Below, in pieces: positions 28,734-38,307 of a DNA stretch of 64,000 nt; position 1 is the stretch's first letter; every line of letters begins with the position of its first letter. The notes beneath the pieces are model-generated. The model did not search any database. It was not told the origin of the DNA and was given only the letters and a program-made list of their open reading frames with translations. The stretch is from Klebsiella michiganensis (GTDB taxonomy: Bacteria; Pseudomonadota; Gammaproteobacteria; Enterobacterales; Enterobacteriaceae), in contig NZ_PRDB01000004.1 of NCBI RefSeq assembly GCF_002925905.1, positions 186,001-250,000 of the forward strand, written 5' to 3'. The translations under genes and the position numbers were made by a program.

Positions 28734-29156
28734 TTCGCGCAGCCAGTGCAGCTTTTTCCCAAAGCCCAGCGTGTTATCGGTGAACTTGATCTCATCGGGA
28801 CGAATCTCCCAGACTGGCGCCGATAGCATGCGGGCGACAGGAAAACGGCTGACGTAGCGCTTGCGCATCGCCGCCTCTTCTTCCCCGGTGAGGCGGCGAA
28901 TTTTACCTTTGAACTGTACGCCGCGGATCAGCGCCACGCTCTTTGGCTGGCCGTTGACCGTCCCGGCCACGTTGGCGCTTTCCCCGGTCATTTGACCGTG
29001 GCGCGTTTTTTCATCGCTGAGCAGATAAAATGCGACCTTCTCCGGGTCATAAACGTAAAAAGCATTGGCGCACCACAGCTCATCATCGCGGGCGACGCAC
29101 CAGGTCACGACGTGCTGCTTACCCAGCCAGCGGCCGATCGCGGCGAGCGTATCCAT
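28713..29156 (-). CDS. yhbP: FMN-binding split-barrel-like protein YhbP (UPF0306)
   Basis: 147 aa from ATG at 29156 ([20 protein letters not shown]), the E. coli length; ten extra codons upstream are not conserved. The PNPOx-like split-barrel fold is suggested by [24 protein letters not shown] and [13 protein letters not shown]. No enzymatic role is established. Divergent from yhbQ (55 bp between starts), convergent and overlapping with yhbO. Confidence 0.92.
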   Translation of the reverse strand: MDTLAAIGRWLGKQHVVTWCVARDDELWCANAFYVYDPEKVAFYLLSDEKTRHGQMTGESANVAGTVNGQPKSVALIRGVQFKGKIRRLTGEEEAAMRKRYVSRFPVARMLSAPVWEIRPDEIKFTDNTLGFGKKLHWLRESGAEQA

Positions 29157-29211
29157 CTTTACTCTCCAGTATGTTATGGTGTTCACACCTTAACATAGCG
29201 ACCTCTGTACC

Positions 29212-29496
29212 GTGTGCTGGTTTCTCTATCTGATTCGTACCGCCGATAATCGCCTTTATACCGGGATTACCACCGATGTTTCACGCCGCTTTTGCCAGCA
29301 CCAGACTGGTAAGGGCGCGAAAGCGCTGCGTGGAAAAGGCGAGCTTCAGCTGGCCTTCAGCCAGGAAGTTGGTGAACGCTCACTAGCGTTACGGCTTGAG
29401 TATCGTATTAAGCAGCTAACGAAGCGCCAGAAAGAGCGCCTCGTTGCCGGGGACGGTTCATTTGAGGCGCTGCTGGAAAGCCTCAGAAGCGATTAA
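29212..29496 (+). CDS. yhbQ: GIY-YIG nuclease-superfamily protein YhbQ
   Basis: 94 aa; the start at 29212 is GTG (GTG TGC TGG TTT). The single GIY-YIG domain is intact: [20 protein letters not shown] (3-22), [20 protein letters not shown] with the conserved Arg, and [18 protein letters not shown] with the metal-binding Glu (about 63). E. coli YhbQ is 100 aa; the last few residues are shorter here. Nuclease activity on structured DNA has been reported for family members. Ends overlapping the convergent yhbS stop region by 14 bases. Confidence 0.92.
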   Translation: MCWFLYLIRTADNRLYTGITTDVSRRFCQHQTGKGAKALRGKGELQLAFSQEVGERSLALRLEYRIKQLTKRQKERLVAGDGSFEALLESLRSD

Positions 29497-29986
29497 AGTG
29501 GTCGCTATATTCGACCAGCCCGCTCACGCCGTTCAGCGCGTCATCGGCCAGACGATGCACCTGGAAAGCCTCAGCGCTATCGGGCCAGCGGCAGCGCAGA
29601 TCGAAACGCGCCGCGGGTTCAAAGCCCAGACGGCCATAGAGCGCCGGATCGCCAAGCGTCACGACGGCGGCATAGCCAAACTCGTTCAGGGAATCGAGCC
29701 CTTCATAGACCAGCTGACGCCCGATGCCCTGACCGCGGTAGCTTTCATCGACCGCCAGCGGAGCCAGTCCAACCCACTGCAGCTCTTCGCCTTCGACGGC
29801 GACCGGGCTAAAGGCTACGTAGCCTACGACCTGACCTTCGTCATCCGTCGCCACCACGCCCAGCGTGATCAGGCCATCTTCACGAAGACTGTGCACCAGC
29901 TGCGCTTCCGCGTCGCCGCCGAAGGTACGACGCAATAGAGCATCGATACCCGGCGCATCAATCCCAATCTCTACTCGAATCAGCAT
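29483..29986 (-). CDS. yhbS: GNAT-family acetyltransferase YhbS
   Basis: 167 aa, E. coli length. The acetyl-CoA-binding motif A is [17 protein letters not shown] (about 79-95), preceded by [24 protein letters not shown], and followed by [14 protein letters not shown]. Substrate is not established; in E. coli yhbS is linked with yhbT regulation and DNA-damage/sRNA studies, but this is not visible here. The start overlaps the ubiT stop by 7 bases, so the two are coupled. Confidence 0.93.
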   Translation of the reverse strand: MLIRVEIGIDAPGIDALLRRTFGGDAEAQLVHSLREDGLITLGVVATDDEGQVVGYVAFSPVAVEGEELQWVGLAPLAVDESYRGQGIGRQLVYEGLDSLNEFGYAAVVTLGDPALYGRLGFEPAARFDLRCRWPDSAEAFQVHRLADDALNGVSGLVEYSDHFNRF

Positions 29987-30504
29987 GCCTCACCTACCGA
30001 TGTCTGTTCAGGTTTCTGCGGGCCTTTCAGGCCAGCTTCAACAAAGTCCGCCAGCTGCAGCAGCATAATACGCAGCGCCTTTGGCATCTGCTCCAGCTCA
30101 ATGGCATCCATCAGGTTTTTTACATACAGTCCCAGCTCGGTATCGCCTTCGATAACCAGGCGACGCTGGAAGAACAGCGTATCCGGATCCTGCTTACGCG
30201 CCGCGATCATCAGCAGGTCGCTGGCGTCGGCGCTGAAGCTAACGTCCGCTTCAGCCGCAGGGCTGACCACCAGACGACCGTCCACCACCGAGGTATACCA
30301 CAGCAGGCCGATGTCGCGCACATGAATACTTAACCAGCGCCCCTCGAGAAACTCCAGTTCCCCATCCGCCAGCGCCTGGCGAAATTGCCAGCTTAATACC
30401 TGTTCCAGCACCTGGCGCTTGAGGGCAAATGGCGCCAGCTTAACCGGCACGCTCATCATCGACGGGCCAAAGTGAACCAGTTTGGAACGCAGTTTATCCA
30501 ACAC
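29980..30504 (-). CDS. ubiT: Ubiquinone biosynthesis accessory factor UbiT (YhbT)
   Basis: 174 aa, E. coli length. An SCP2-type lipid-binding domain (about 45-145: WQFRQALADGELEFLEGRWL, then VDGRLVVSPAAEADVSFSAD). UbiT binds the hydrophobic ubiquinone intermediates and works with UbiU-UbiV in the O2-independent ubiquinone pathway. Divergent from ubiUV across 221 bp, so the three functionally linked genes share one control region. Confidence 0.94.
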   Translation of the reverse strand: MLDKLRSKLVHFGPSMMSVPVKLAPFALKRQVLEQVLSWQFRQALADGELEFLEGRWLSIHVRDIGLLWYTSVVDGRLVVSPAAEADVSFSADASDLLMIAARKQDPDTLFFQRRLVIEGDTELGLYVKNLMDAIELEQMPKALRIMLLQLADFVEAGLKGPQKPEQTSVGEAC

Positions 30505-30725
30505 AAGCTTTACTCCATGAATGCAATAGTTCCTCTATTGTGCCATATCAAATAAACGACATAGCGGCGTAAATCAACAAAATCACGATGCCGGGCCGCA
30601 GGTATTGATCCCGCCAATACGCTTTTAACTGCCTCAAATCAAAAATTGTCACCAAAAGGTTAACTAAAATCCCAGCTCATTAACCATCCAGCGTCCCTGA
30701 CGGGCCGCGTTTTTCAGGAAAAATT
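30505..30725. promoter_or_regulatory. ubiT-ubiUV divergent control region
   Basis: AT-rich 221 bp serving promoters in both directions. In E. coli ubiUV responds to FNR. A TTGAT half site at 30604-30608 and an ATCAA half site at 30637-30641 are present, but they do not form one correctly spaced FNR palindrome, so no operator is claimed. Confidence 0.45.
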
Positions 30726-31721
30726 ATGGAGCTGCTCTGCCCAGCCGGTAACCTTCCGGCGCTTAAGGCGGCCATCGAAAACGGCGCCGATGCCGTCTAT
30801 ATCGGGCTGAAAGATGACACCAACGCCCGCCACTTTGCCGGCCTTAATTTCACCGAAAAGAAACTGCAGGAAGCCGTCAGCTTTGTGCACCAGCATCGTC
30901 GCAAACTGCATATTGCCATTAACACCTTCGCGCATCCTGATGGTTATGCCCGCTGGCAGCGCGCGGTCGACATGGCGGCGCAGCTGGGCGCCGACGCGCT
31001 GATCCTCGCCGATATCGCGATGCTGGAATACGCCGCCGAGCGTTATCCGCATATTGAGCGCCACGTTTCCGTCCAGGCCTCGGCCACCAACGAAGAGGCG
31101 GTAAAGTTTTATCATCGCAATTTTGACGTCGCCCGCGTGGTGCTGCCGCGCGTGCTGTCGATTCACCAGGTCAAACAGCTGGCGCGCGCCACGCCGGTGC
31201 CGCTGGAGGTTTTTGCCTTCGGTAGCCTGTGCATTATGGCGGAAGGGCGCTGCTACCTTTCCTCTTATCTGACCGGCGAATCGCCGAATACCGTCGGCGC
31301 CTGTTCGCCGGCGCGCTTCGTGCGCTGGCAGCAAACGCCGCAGGGGCTGGAATCACGCCTTAACGAAGTGCTGATTGACCGCTATCGGGACGGTGAAAAC
31401 GCCGGCTATCCCACCCTCTGTAAAGGGCGGTATCTGGTCGACGGCGAACGCTACCACGCGCTGGAAGAGCCCACCAGCCTGAACACCCTGGAGCTGCTGC
31501 CGGAACTGATGGCGGCCAATATTGCCTCGGTGAAAATCGAGGGGCGCCAGCGCAGCCCGGCGTATGTTACCCAGGTGGCGAAAGTCTGGCGTCAGGCGAT
31601 CGATCGCTGCAAAGCCGATCCGCAAAACTTCGTACCGCAGTCCGCGTGGATGGAGACCCTCGGTTCCATGTCCGAAGGTACGCAAACCACCCTTGGCGCC
31701 TATCACCGTAAATGGCAGTGA
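30726..31721 (+). CDS. ubiU: O2-independent ubiquinone hydroxylation protein UbiU
   Basis: 331 aa, E. coli length; U32 peptidase-family fold without known peptidase activity. The 4Fe-4S cysteines are visible in FGSLCIMAEGRCYLSSYL (two, about 169 and 176), VGACSPA (about 193) and YPTLCKGRY (about 232). With UbiV it inserts oxygen from prephenate into the ubiquinone ring when O2 is absent. ubiV begins 8 bases after its stop. Former name yhbU. Confidence 0.96.
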   Translation: MELLCPAGNLPALKAAIENGADAVYIGLKDDTNARHFAGLNFTEKKLQEAVSFVHQHRRKLHIAINTFAHPDGYARWQRAVDMAAQLGADALILADIAMLEYAAERYPHIERHVSVQASATNEEAVKFYHRNFDVARVVLPRVLSIHQVKQLARATPVPLEVFAFGSLCIMAEGRCYLSSYLTGESPNTVGACSPARFVRWQQTPQGLESRLNEVLIDRYRDGENAGYPTLCKGRYLVDGERYHALEEPTSLNTLELLPELMAANIASVKIEGRQRSPAYVTQVAKVWRQAIDRCKADPQNFVPQSAWMETLGSMSEGTQTTLGAYHRKWQ

Positions 31722-31729
31722 GAACAGCA

Positions 31730-32608
31730 ATGAAATATTCATTAGGGCCGGTGCTTTATTACTGGCCAAAAGAGACGCTGGAAGATTTTTACCAGCAGGC
31801 GGCAAGCTGCAGCGCGGACACAATTTACCTCGGCGAAGCGGTATGCAGCAAACGTCGCGCCACCAAAGTCGGCGACTGGCTCGACATGGCAAAAACGCTG
31901 GCGGGAAGCGGTAAACAGGTGGTGCTTTCCACCCTCGCGCTGGTGCAGGCGTCCTCGGAGCTGGGCGAACTGAAGCGCTATGTCGATAACGGCGAATTTC
32001 TGATTGAAGCCAGCGATCTCGGCGTCGTTAACCTGTGCGCGGAACGTAAGCTGCCGTTCGTCGCCGGGCACGCGCTTAACTGCTACAACGCCGTCACCCT
32101 GCGTCTGCTGCTCAAGCAGGGCATGGTGCGCTGGTGTATGCCGGTCGAACTTTCCCGCGACTGGCTGGCGAATTTGCTGACCCAGTGCGACGAGCTGGGC
32201 ATTCGCGACCGGTTTGAGGTAGAGGTCCTGAGCTACGGTCATCTGCCGCTGGCCTACTCCGCCCGCTGCTTTACCGCGCGCTCGGAAGACCGGCCGAAAG
32301 ACGAGTGTGAAACCTGCTGCATAAAATACCCTAACGGGCGCGACGTGCTTTCGCAGGAGAACCAGCAGGTGTTCGTCCTCAACGGCATTCAGACCATGAG
32401 CGGCTACGTCTACAACCTCGGGAATGAGCTAAGCACCATGACCGGGCTGGTGGATATGGTTCGCCTGTCGCCGCTGGGTAGCGAGACCTTCGCTATGCTG
32501 GACGCCTTCCGGGCGAATGAAAACGGCGCGGCGCCGCTGCCGCTGACGGCGAACAGCGACTGCAACGGCTACTGGCGACGACTGGCCGGGCTGGAATTGC
32601 AGAGCTGA
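31730..32608 (+). CDS. ubiV: O2-independent ubiquinone hydroxylation protein UbiV
   Basis: 292 aa from ATG at 31730 (MKYSLGPVLYYWPKETLEDF), E. coli length; six extra upstream codons in the frame overlap ubiU and are not conserved. The U32 fold carries Fe-S cysteines in GEAVCSKRR (about 39), YSARCFTARSEDRPKDECETCCIKYPNG region (about 180, 193, 197). It forms a heterodimer with UbiU. Former name yhbV. Confidence 0.96.
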   Translation: MKYSLGPVLYYWPKETLEDFYQQAASCSADTIYLGEAVCSKRRATKVGDWLDMAKTLAGSGKQVVLSTLALVQASSELGELKRYVDNGEFLIEASDLGVVNLCAERKLPFVAGHALNCYNAVTLRLLLKQGMVRWCMPVELSRDWLANLLTQCDELGIRDRFEVEVLSYGHLPLAYSARCFTARSEDRPKDECETCCIKYPNGRDVLSQENQQVFVLNGIQTMSGYVYNLGNELSTMTGLVDMVRLSPLGSETFAMLDAFRANENGAAPLPLTANSDCNGYWRRLAGLELQS

Positions 32609-32676
32609 TTAACCGCTCACTTTGTTAATGGCTATCGCTGCTTTTTAATGCACTATTAAAGATGCAGCTTTTCTGG

Positions 32677-32699
32677 CTGGCGTATCCTGGATACGCCAG
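32677..32699. other. Perfect palindrome between ubiV and yhbW
   Basis: CTGGCGTATCC-T-GGATACGCCAG, 11-base arms, 53 bases before the yhbW ATG. There is no T tract behind it on the plus strand. It may be a weak terminator for ubiUV or a protein site in front of yhbW. Confidence 0.6.
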
Positions 32700-32751
32700 G
32701 CTGGAAGAAGACCTTCAATCTGATGACGATGCTGTAGCAAAGTGAGCCTTT

Positions 32752-33759
32752 ATGACTGACAAATCTGTTTCGTTCTCGGTGCTCGATCTGGCGCCGATCC
32801 CGCAAGGTTCTTCCGCAAAGGAAGCCTTCTCCCACTCTTTAGACCTGGCGCAGCTGGCGGAAAAGCGCGGCTATCACCGCTACTGGCTGGCCGAACACCA
32901 TAATATGGTCGGTATCGCCAGCGCGGCGACTTCCGTACTGATTGGCTACCTTGCCGCGAATACCACCACTCTGCATCTGGGCTCCGGCGGCGTGATGCTG
33001 CCGAACCATTCGCCGCTGGTGATTGCCGAGCAGTTCGGTACGCTCAATACGCTCTACCCGGGACGCATCGATCTCGGCCTTGGCCGCGCGCCGGGCAGCG
33101 ATCAGCCAACCATGCGCGCGCTGCGTCGCCATATGAGCGGCGATGTCGATAACTTCCCGCGCGATGTCGCGGAGCTGGTGGACTGGTTCGACGCCCGCGA
33201 TCCTAATCCGCACGTGCGCCCGGTTCCCGGGTATGGCGAGAAGATCCCGGTCTGGCTGCTCGGCTCAAGCCTGTACAGCGCCCAGTTGGCGGCGCAGCTT
33301 GGGCTGCCGTTTGCCTTTGCCTCGCACTTCGCCCCGGATATGCTCTTTCAGGCCCTGCACCTCTACCGCACCCACTTCCAGCCGTCAGAGCGGTTAGCGA
33401 AGCCGTACGCGATGGTATGCATTAACATTATTGCCGCCGACAGCGACAGAGATGCGGAATTTCTGTTTACGTCCATGCAGCAGGCGTTCGTCAAACTGCG
33501 CCGCGGCGAGACCGGACAGCTGCCGCCGCCGGTGCAAAATATGCATCAGCTGTGGTCCGCTTCAGAGCAGTACGGCGTCGAAAAAGCGCTGAGCATGTCG
33601 CTGGTCGGCGATAAAGCGAAAATCCGTCACGGGCTGGAGTCGATCCTGCGGGAAACCCAGGCCGATGAAATCATGGTTAACGGCCAAATCTTCGATCATC
33701 AGGCGCGCCTGCATTCATTTGATTTGGCGATGCAGGTGAAAGAAGAGCTTCTCGGATAG
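32752..33759 (+). CDS. yhbW: Luciferase-like flavin monooxygenase YhbW
   Basis: 335 aa, E. coli length. Bacterial luciferase-like (LLM) TIM barrel: [20 protein letters not shown] at the N-terminus, [20 protein letters not shown] (about 41-60), [22 protein letters not shown] (about 73-94) and [20 protein letters not shown] (about 104-123) are the FMN/F420-binding and substrate loops. Substrate is unknown. AGTGAGCC lies upstream of the ATG; it is followed by a strong hairpin. Confidence 0.94.
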   Translation: MTDKSVSFSVLDLAPIPQGSSAKEAFSHSLDLAQLAEKRGYHRYWLAEHHNMVGIASAATSVLIGYLAANTTTLHLGSGGVMLPNHSPLVIAEQFGTLNTLYPGRIDLGLGRAPGSDQPTMRALRRHMSGDVDNFPRDVAELVDWFDARDPNPHVRPVPGYGEKIPVWLLGSSLYSAQLAAQLGLPFAFASHFAPDMLFQALHLYRTHFQPSERLAKPYAMVCINIIAADSDRDAEFLFTSMQQAFVKLRRGETGQLPPPVQNMHQLWSASEQYGVEKALSMSLVGDKAKIRHGLESILRETQADEIMVNGQIFDHQARLHSFDLAMQVKEELLG

Positions 33760-33761
33760 TG

Positions 33762-33790
33762 AAAAATGCGGCATTTTTGCCGCATTTTCA
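33762..33790. terminator. Bidirectional terminator of yhbW and mtr
   Basis: AAAAATGCGGCA-TTTT-TGCCGCATTTT: a GC core stem with A/T flanks on both sides, between convergent yhbW and mtr. Confidence 0.85.
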
Positions 33791-33791
33791 A

Positions 33792-35036
33792 TTAGTGATA
33801 GGTGGGTAATACGTTAAAGCTCGACAGGAAATGCACGATAACGTTACCCAGCCCGAACAGCAGAACCAAAGCAATCATCGGCTTTCCACCCCAAACGCGA
33901 AACAATGGGCTACCAAAGCGTTTACGCGATGCGCGAGCCAGCAGCGCCGGTACAATTGCCGCCCAGATCGTCGCCGCCAGCCCCGCATAGCCGATCGCGT
34001 AGAGGAATCCGTTCGGCCACAGCAGGCCACCCGCCATCGGCGGAACAAAGGTGAGAAGCGCGGTTTTAAAGCGTCCCAGCGCGGAGTCATCGAACCCGAA
34101 CAGATCCGCCAGATAATCAAACAGACCGAGCGTCACGCCAAGGAATGAACTGGCAACGGCAAAGTTCGAAAAAATGACTAACAGCAGATCCAGACTCCGG
34201 CTGTTCAGTACCCCACTGAGCGCCTGGACCAGGACATCTATGTTGCCCCCCTTCTGCGCAATACCGATAAACTCAGGGCGTGGGATATTACCCATCGTCA
34301 CCAGCAGCCACACCACGTACAGGCCCAGCGCCAGCAGCGTACCGTAAACCAGACACTTAACGATTGTGCGCGGATCTTTGCCGTAGTACTTCATCAGACT
34401 CGGCACGTTGCCGTGATAGCCGAAGGACGCGAGGCAGAACGGCAGCGTCATCAGCAGATAGGGCATATACGAGGCATTTTGTTCAGCCACGTTAAACAGG
34501 GTGGTCGGCTGGACGTGCCCCAACAGGCTGCCAAAGGTCAAAAAGAAGGTAATGACCTTAGCTCCCAGCACAATGGCCGTCATGCGGCTCACCGCTTTGG
34601 TGCTCAACCAGACGATAAACGCCACCAGCAGCGCAAAACCGAAACCTGCCGCCCTTGCCGGTACGTTCAGCGACATTTCGCTAAACGTATGGTGCAGAAT
34701 CGAGCCGCTGGCGGAGATATAGGCGTAAGTCAGAATATAAAGAACAAAGGCGATCGACACGCCGTTAACCAGATTCCAGCCTTTGCCGAGCAGATCTTTA
34801 GTAATGGTATCGAAGCTCGAGCCAATCCGGTAATTCAGGTTCGCTTCGAGGATCATTAACCCGGAGTGAAGCATACAAAACCAGGTAAAAACCAGCGCCG
34901 CCAGAGACCAGAAGAACCACGCGCCGGACATCACAACCGGCAGTGAGAACATGCCCGCCCCAATAATCGTCCCGCCAATAATCACTACGCCGCCAAACAA
35001 GGACGGTCGGGTTGCCGTAGTGGTAAGTGTCGCCAT
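33792..35036 (-). CDS. mtr: High-affinity tryptophan permease Mtr
   Basis: 414 aa from ATG at 35036 ([20 protein letters not shown]), the E. coli length; the 31 residues upstream in frame derive from the promoter region. An 11-helix HAAAP-family proton symporter: the first helix [20 protein letters not shown] (14-33) has the family glycine-rich motif. It imports tryptophan (and indole). The TrpR operator lies about 50-70 bases upstream of the start. Confidence 0.96.
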   Translation of the reverse strand: MATLTTTATRPSLFGGVVIIGGTIIGAGMFSLPVVMSGAWFFWSLAALVFTWFCMLHSGLMILEANLNYRIGSSFDTITKDLLGKGWNLVNGVSIAFVLYILTYAYISASGSILHHTFSEMSLNVPARAAGFGFALLVAFIVWLSTKAVSRMTAIVLGAKVITFFLTFGSLLGHVQPTTLFNVAEQNASYMPYLLMTLPFCLASFGYHGNVPSLMKYYGKDPRTIVKCLVYGTLLALGLYVVWLLVTMGNIPRPEFIGIAQKGGNIDVLVQALSGVLNSRSLDLLLVIFSNFAVASSFLGVTLGLFDYLADLFGFDDSALGRFKTALLTFVPPMAGGLLWPNGFLYAIGYAGLAATIWAAIVPALLARASRKRFGSPLFRVWGGKPMIALVLLFGLGNVIVHFLSSFNVLPTYH

Positions 35037-35087
35037 TTGCCGAAATCTCCAGTCGAAAATACTTTTCTTGTTATCAACGTGACGCAC

Positions 35088-35107
35088 TGTACCAGTACAC
35101 GAGTACA
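35088..35107. promoter_or_regulatory. TrpR operator in the mtr promoter
   Basis: On the coding strand TGTACTCGTGTACTGGTACA contains the palindromic GTACT/AGTAC halves and matches the TrpR operator known upstream of E. coli mtr. Tryptophan-loaded TrpR would block mtr transcription. Confidence 0.75.
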
Positions 35108-35114
35108 AAGGGAA

Positions 35115-35147
35115 TAAAAAAAGCCCCAATCATAAAGATCGGGGCTG
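35115..35147 (-). terminator. deaD rho-independent terminator
   Basis: Coding strand reads AGCCCCGATC-TTTAT-GATTGGGGCT followed by seven Ts. It lies between the deaD stop (35181) and the mtr promoter. Confidence 0.9.
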
Positions 35148-35180
35148 TATCGTTTACTTTACGTTAGCGGAAAGCGCTAA

Positions 35181-37142
35181 TTATGCATCGCCACCGAAAC
35201 GACGACGACCTGCGGAGTCATCGCGACGCGGAGCTGAAGCATCATCGCGGCGCGGCGCGCGGCCACCTTCACGACGTTCGCCGCTGAAACGACGACCTTC
35301 ACCACGGCCGCCTTCGCGACGCTCACCGCCGAAACCACGGCCTTCACGACGTTCACCGCCGCCGAAGCTACGACCGCCTTCACGACGCTCACCGCCGCCA
35401 CGACGTTCGCCGCTGCGTTCAGGACGCGGCTGAGCATCGCCCAGCAGCTGCATGTTCATCGGCTTGTTCAGGATGCGGGTACGCGTAAAGTGCTGCAGCA
35501 CTTCGCCCGGCATGCCTTTCGGCAGTTCGATGGTGGAGTGAGAACCAAACAGCTTGATGTTACCGATGTAACGGCTGCTGATGTCGCCTTCGTTAGCAAT
35601 TGCGCCAACGATGTGACGAACTTCAACGCCGTCATCACGGCCCACTTCAATACGGTACAGTTCCATATCGCCAACGTCACGACGCTCACGCTTCGGACGA
35701 TCTTCGCCGCTGCGTTCCGGACGGTCGCCGCGCGGGCCACGGTCGTTACGGTCGCCGCGACGTTCGAAACGATCGTCACGGTCGCGGAACTCGCGCTTAG
35801 GACGCATAGGCGCATCCGGCGGCAGGATCAGCGGACGTTCGCCCTGAGCCATTTTCAGCAGCGCGGCGGCCAGCGTTTCCACGTCCAGCTCTTCGCCTTC
35901 GGCAGACGGCTGGATTTTCGCCAGCAGCGCACGGTACTGATCCAGATCGCTGCTTTCCAGCTGCTGCTGAACTTTCGCCGCGAATTTTTCCAGACGGCGT
36001 TTGCCCAGCAGTTCTGCGTTCGGCAGTTCAACTTCCGGAATGGTCAGCTTCATCGTACGTTCGATATTGCGCAGCAGACGACGCTCGCGGTTCTCAACGA
36101 ACAGCAGCGCGCGGCCAGCACGACCCGCACGACCGGTACGGCCGATACGGTGAACGTAAGACTCGGAATCCATCGGGATATCATAGTTAACCACCAGGCT
36201 GATACGCTCAACGTCCAGGCCACGGGCCGCAACGTCGGTTGCAATCAGGATATCCAGACGACCGTCCTTCAGACGCTCCAGAGTCTGCTCACGCAGGGAC
36301 TGGTTCATATCGCCGTTCAGCGCAGCGCTGCTATAACCGCTACGCTCCAGCGCTTCGGCCACTTCCAGGGTCGCGTTTTTGGTACGAACGAAGATAATCG
36401 CCGCATCAAAATCTTCCGCTTCCAGGAAACGCACCAGCGCTTCGTTTTTACGCATACCGTAAGCAGTCCAGTAGCTCTGGCTGATGTCCGGGCGAGTCGT
36501 TACGCTCGACTGGATGCGCACTTCCTGCGGCTCTTTCATAAAGCGGCGGGTAATACGGCGAATGGCTTCCGGCATGGTGGCAGAGAACAGAGCGGTCTGA
36601 TGACCCTCCGGGATCTGCGCCATAATGGTTTCTACGTCTTCGATGAAGCCCATGCGCAGCATTTCGTCAGCTTCATCCAGAACCAGACCGCTCAACTTAG
36701 AGAGATCCAGCGTACCGCGTTTCAGGTGGTCCAGCAGACGACCCGGGGTACCGACAACGATTTGCGGCCCCTGACGCAGCGCGCGCAGCTGCACGTCATA
36801 ACGCTGGCCGCCGTACAGGGCAACCACGTTTACGCCGCGCATATGTTTAGAGAATTCCGTCATTGCTTCAGCAACCTGTACCGCCAGTTCGCGGGTCGGC
36901 GCCAGCACCAGAATCTGCGGTGCTCTCAGCTCAGGATCGATGTTGTTCAGCAGCGGTAAAGAGAACGCTGCGGTTTTACCGCTACCCGTCTGGGCCATAC
37001 CCAGAACGTCGCGGCCGCCCAGCAGATGCGGAATGCACTCAGCCTGGATCGGAGATGGTTTTTCGTAACCCAGATCGTTAAGCGCTTCAAGGATGGGAGC
37101 CTTCAGGCCCAGATCTGCAAAAGTGGTTTCGAATTCAGCCAT
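35181..37142 (-). CDS. deaD: Cold-shock DEAD-box RNA helicase DeaD (CsdA)
   Basis: 653 aa from ATG at 37142 ([21 protein letters not shown]); E. coli DeaD is 629 aa, the extra length being in the C-terminal tail. Helicase motifs: Q motif YEKPSPIQ, Walker A AQTGSGKT (about 49-56), PTRELA, DEAD (about 156-159), [14 protein letters not shown]. Then a dimerisation region, an RNA-binding RRM-like domain (about 480-565), and an Arg/Gly-rich tail built from repeats of [12 protein letters not shown] units (35184-35440). It unwinds RNA in ribosome assembly and mRNA decay at low temperature. Its ATG overlaps the stop of yrbN (ATGGCTGA), indicating coupling. Confidence 0.95.
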   Translation of the reverse strand: MAEFETTFADLGLKAPILEALNDLGYEKPSPIQAECIPHLLGGRDVLGMAQTGSGKTAAFSLPLLNNIDPELRAPQILVLAPTRELAVQVAEAMTEFSKHMRGVNVVALYGGQRYDVQLRALRQGPQIVVGTPGRLLDHLKRGTLDLSKLSGLVLDEADEMLRMGFIEDVETIMAQIPEGHQTALFSATMPEAIRRITRRFMKEPQEVRIQSSVTTRPDISQSYWTAYGMRKNEALVRFLEAEDFDAAIIFVRTKNATLEVAEALERSGYSSAALNGDMNQSLREQTLERLKDGRLDILIATDVAARGLDVERISLVVNYDIPMDSESYVHRIGRTGRAGRAGRALLFVENRERRLLRNIERTMKLTIPEVELPNAELLGKRRLEKFAAKVQQQLESSDLDQYRALLAKIQPSAEGEELDVETLAAALLKMAQGERPLILPPDAPMRPKREFRDRDDRFERRGDRNDRGPRGDRPERSGEDRPKRERRDVGDMELYRIEVGRDDGVEVRHIVGAIANEGDISSRYIGNIKLFGSHSTIELPKGMPGEVLQHFTRTRILNKPMNMQLLGDAQPRPERSGERRGGGERREGGRSFGGGERREGRGFGGERREGGRGEGRRFSGERREGGRAPRRDDASAPRRDDSAGRRRFGGDA

Positions 37143-37215
37143 GTAGTACGTGTGCCTCAAAATTAATGGCGGCCAGTCTACATAACTCATCGTGAAAATT
37201 TTCGGTAATTTTCAT
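37135..37215 (-). CDS. yrbN: Small leader protein YrbN (26 aa)
   Basis: ATG at 37215 opens 26 codons beginning [20 protein letters not shown] and ending VLHG; the TGA (37137-37135) lies inside the deaD start (ATGGCTGA). E. coli YrbN (26 aa, [18 protein letters not shown]...) matches nearly throughout, and it holds the same place. Conservation of the peptide and not only of the overlap suggests that the product or its translation matters for deaD expression. A Shine-Dalgarno is weak (upstream TTCACACTTTTCA). Confidence 0.85.
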   Translation of the reverse strand: MKITENFHDELCRLAAINFEAHVLHG

Positions 37216-37315
37216 TGAAAAGTGTGAACCGGCTCAAAGTAGGTGTATTAACGAACAACAACGCCCTCACCCGCAAAGGTGATGGCAATCAAAAAAGGGC
37301 TGATGTGTTCGTCAG

Positions 37316-38200
37316 CTATTGCTGGTCCGATTCTGCCAGGTCATCTTGCTCCTGGCCCAAGAGCGATAATTCCAACAATGCGTATCGGTGCTCAACGTAG
37401 TTATGAACGTTGTTTGCGACCGCCAGTTTGAACAGTGCCGTAGCGCTGTCCTTGTCCCCCAGACTTAGGTAGTACTTACCTAAATAGAAGTTGGTTTCAC
37501 TGAGATGCTCAGCGAGCGAGGTGTTATCCGTTGCGTCTGCCTTCAGACGGTCCATTAGCTCTTTTTCGCTAATGTCGCCAAGGTAGAACCCGACAATGTT
37601 CCATCCCCATTGTTCTTTATCCGACTTGTTTAAGCGCTGTCTCAGTGCTTCAAGCGCCTGCTTCTCATCGAGCTGACGCTCGGCGAGATAAAGCCACAGG
37701 CTTCGGAAAGGATCATTGGGATCGTCTTGATAAAACGCCAGCAGATCATCTTGCGCTAACTTAGCGCGACCGCCGTAATACAGGGCGATACCGCGATTTA
37801 AGTGCGCGTAGTTGTAAGTTGGATCAAGCTCAAGTACAGAATCAAACGCTTCATAGGCAGCATCAAAATTGCCTGCCTGCGTTAAGTAAATGCCTAAGTA
37901 ATTGAATACTTCAGGCATATCCGGTCGGATTGCCAGCGCTTGTGAAAAATCATTTCGCGCTAATGCCCTCAGACCGAGACTATCATACAACACTCCGCGC
38001 TCATATAAAAGCTGTGCGCGTTCGTCATCGGTTAAAGCCCGACTGGCAAGAATTTGTTCCATGCGCGCCAGAATCACTTCCTGCTGCAAAGTCGGTTGCA
38101 ATGGCACCGCGAGGACTGCGTCCTTACGCCAGGCAGAGTTGCTGCATCCTGCCAGCGTGAGAGCTGTCGCCACGAAACACCAGCGCAAAAAAGGCTTCAT
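37316..38200 (-). CDS. nlpI: Outer-membrane TPR lipoprotein NlpI
   Basis: 294 aa from ATG at 38200 ([22 protein letters not shown]), E. coli length. Lipobox LTLAGC (acylated Cys 19). TPR helices follow, e.g. [40 protein letters not shown] and [20 protein letters not shown] (about 60-165). NlpI is an adaptor that delivers the endopeptidase MepS to the protease Prc and scaffolds peptidoglycan hydrolases. It lies downstream of pnp on the same strand, and deaD follows. Possible upstream residues in the frame come from the pnp-nlpI hairpin region. Confidence 0.96.
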   Translation of the reverse strand: MKPFLRWCFVATALTLAGCSNSAWRKDAVLAVPLQPTLQQEVILARMEQILASRALTDDERAQLLYERGVLYDSLGLRALARNDFSQALAIRPDMPEVFNYLGIYLTQAGNFDAAYEAFDSVLELDPTYNYAHLNRGIALYYGGRAKLAQDDLLAFYQDDPNDPFRSLWLYLAERQLDEKQALEALRQRLNKSDKEQWGWNIVGFYLGDISEKELMDRLKADATDNTSLAEHLSETNFYLGKYYLSLGDKDSATALFKLAVANNVHNYVEHRYALLELSLLGQEQDDLAESDQQ

Positions 38201-38272
38201 TTCCCACTCCCGAAGACAACGATTGGATGAACGTCCAGTTCCCCGGCTGCAAACAGGGCGTCCTGCCCGCAA

Positions 38273-38298
38273 TGCGCCCTCCGCAATGCGGAGGGCAA
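38273..38298 (-). other. pnp-nlpI intergenic hairpin
   Basis: GCCCTCCGCA/TGCGGAGGGC forms a strong ten-pair stem just after the pnp stop. There is no U tract on the pnp strand, so it is better read as an mRNA-stabilising or partial terminator hairpin than as a full stop. Confidence 0.6.
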
Positions 38299-38307
38299 AC
38301 GGCAACC

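Noticed and set aside
30604-30641. FNR operator for ubiUV
   Set aside because: The TTGAT and ATCAA half sites are 28 bases apart rather than four, so they do not make a site.
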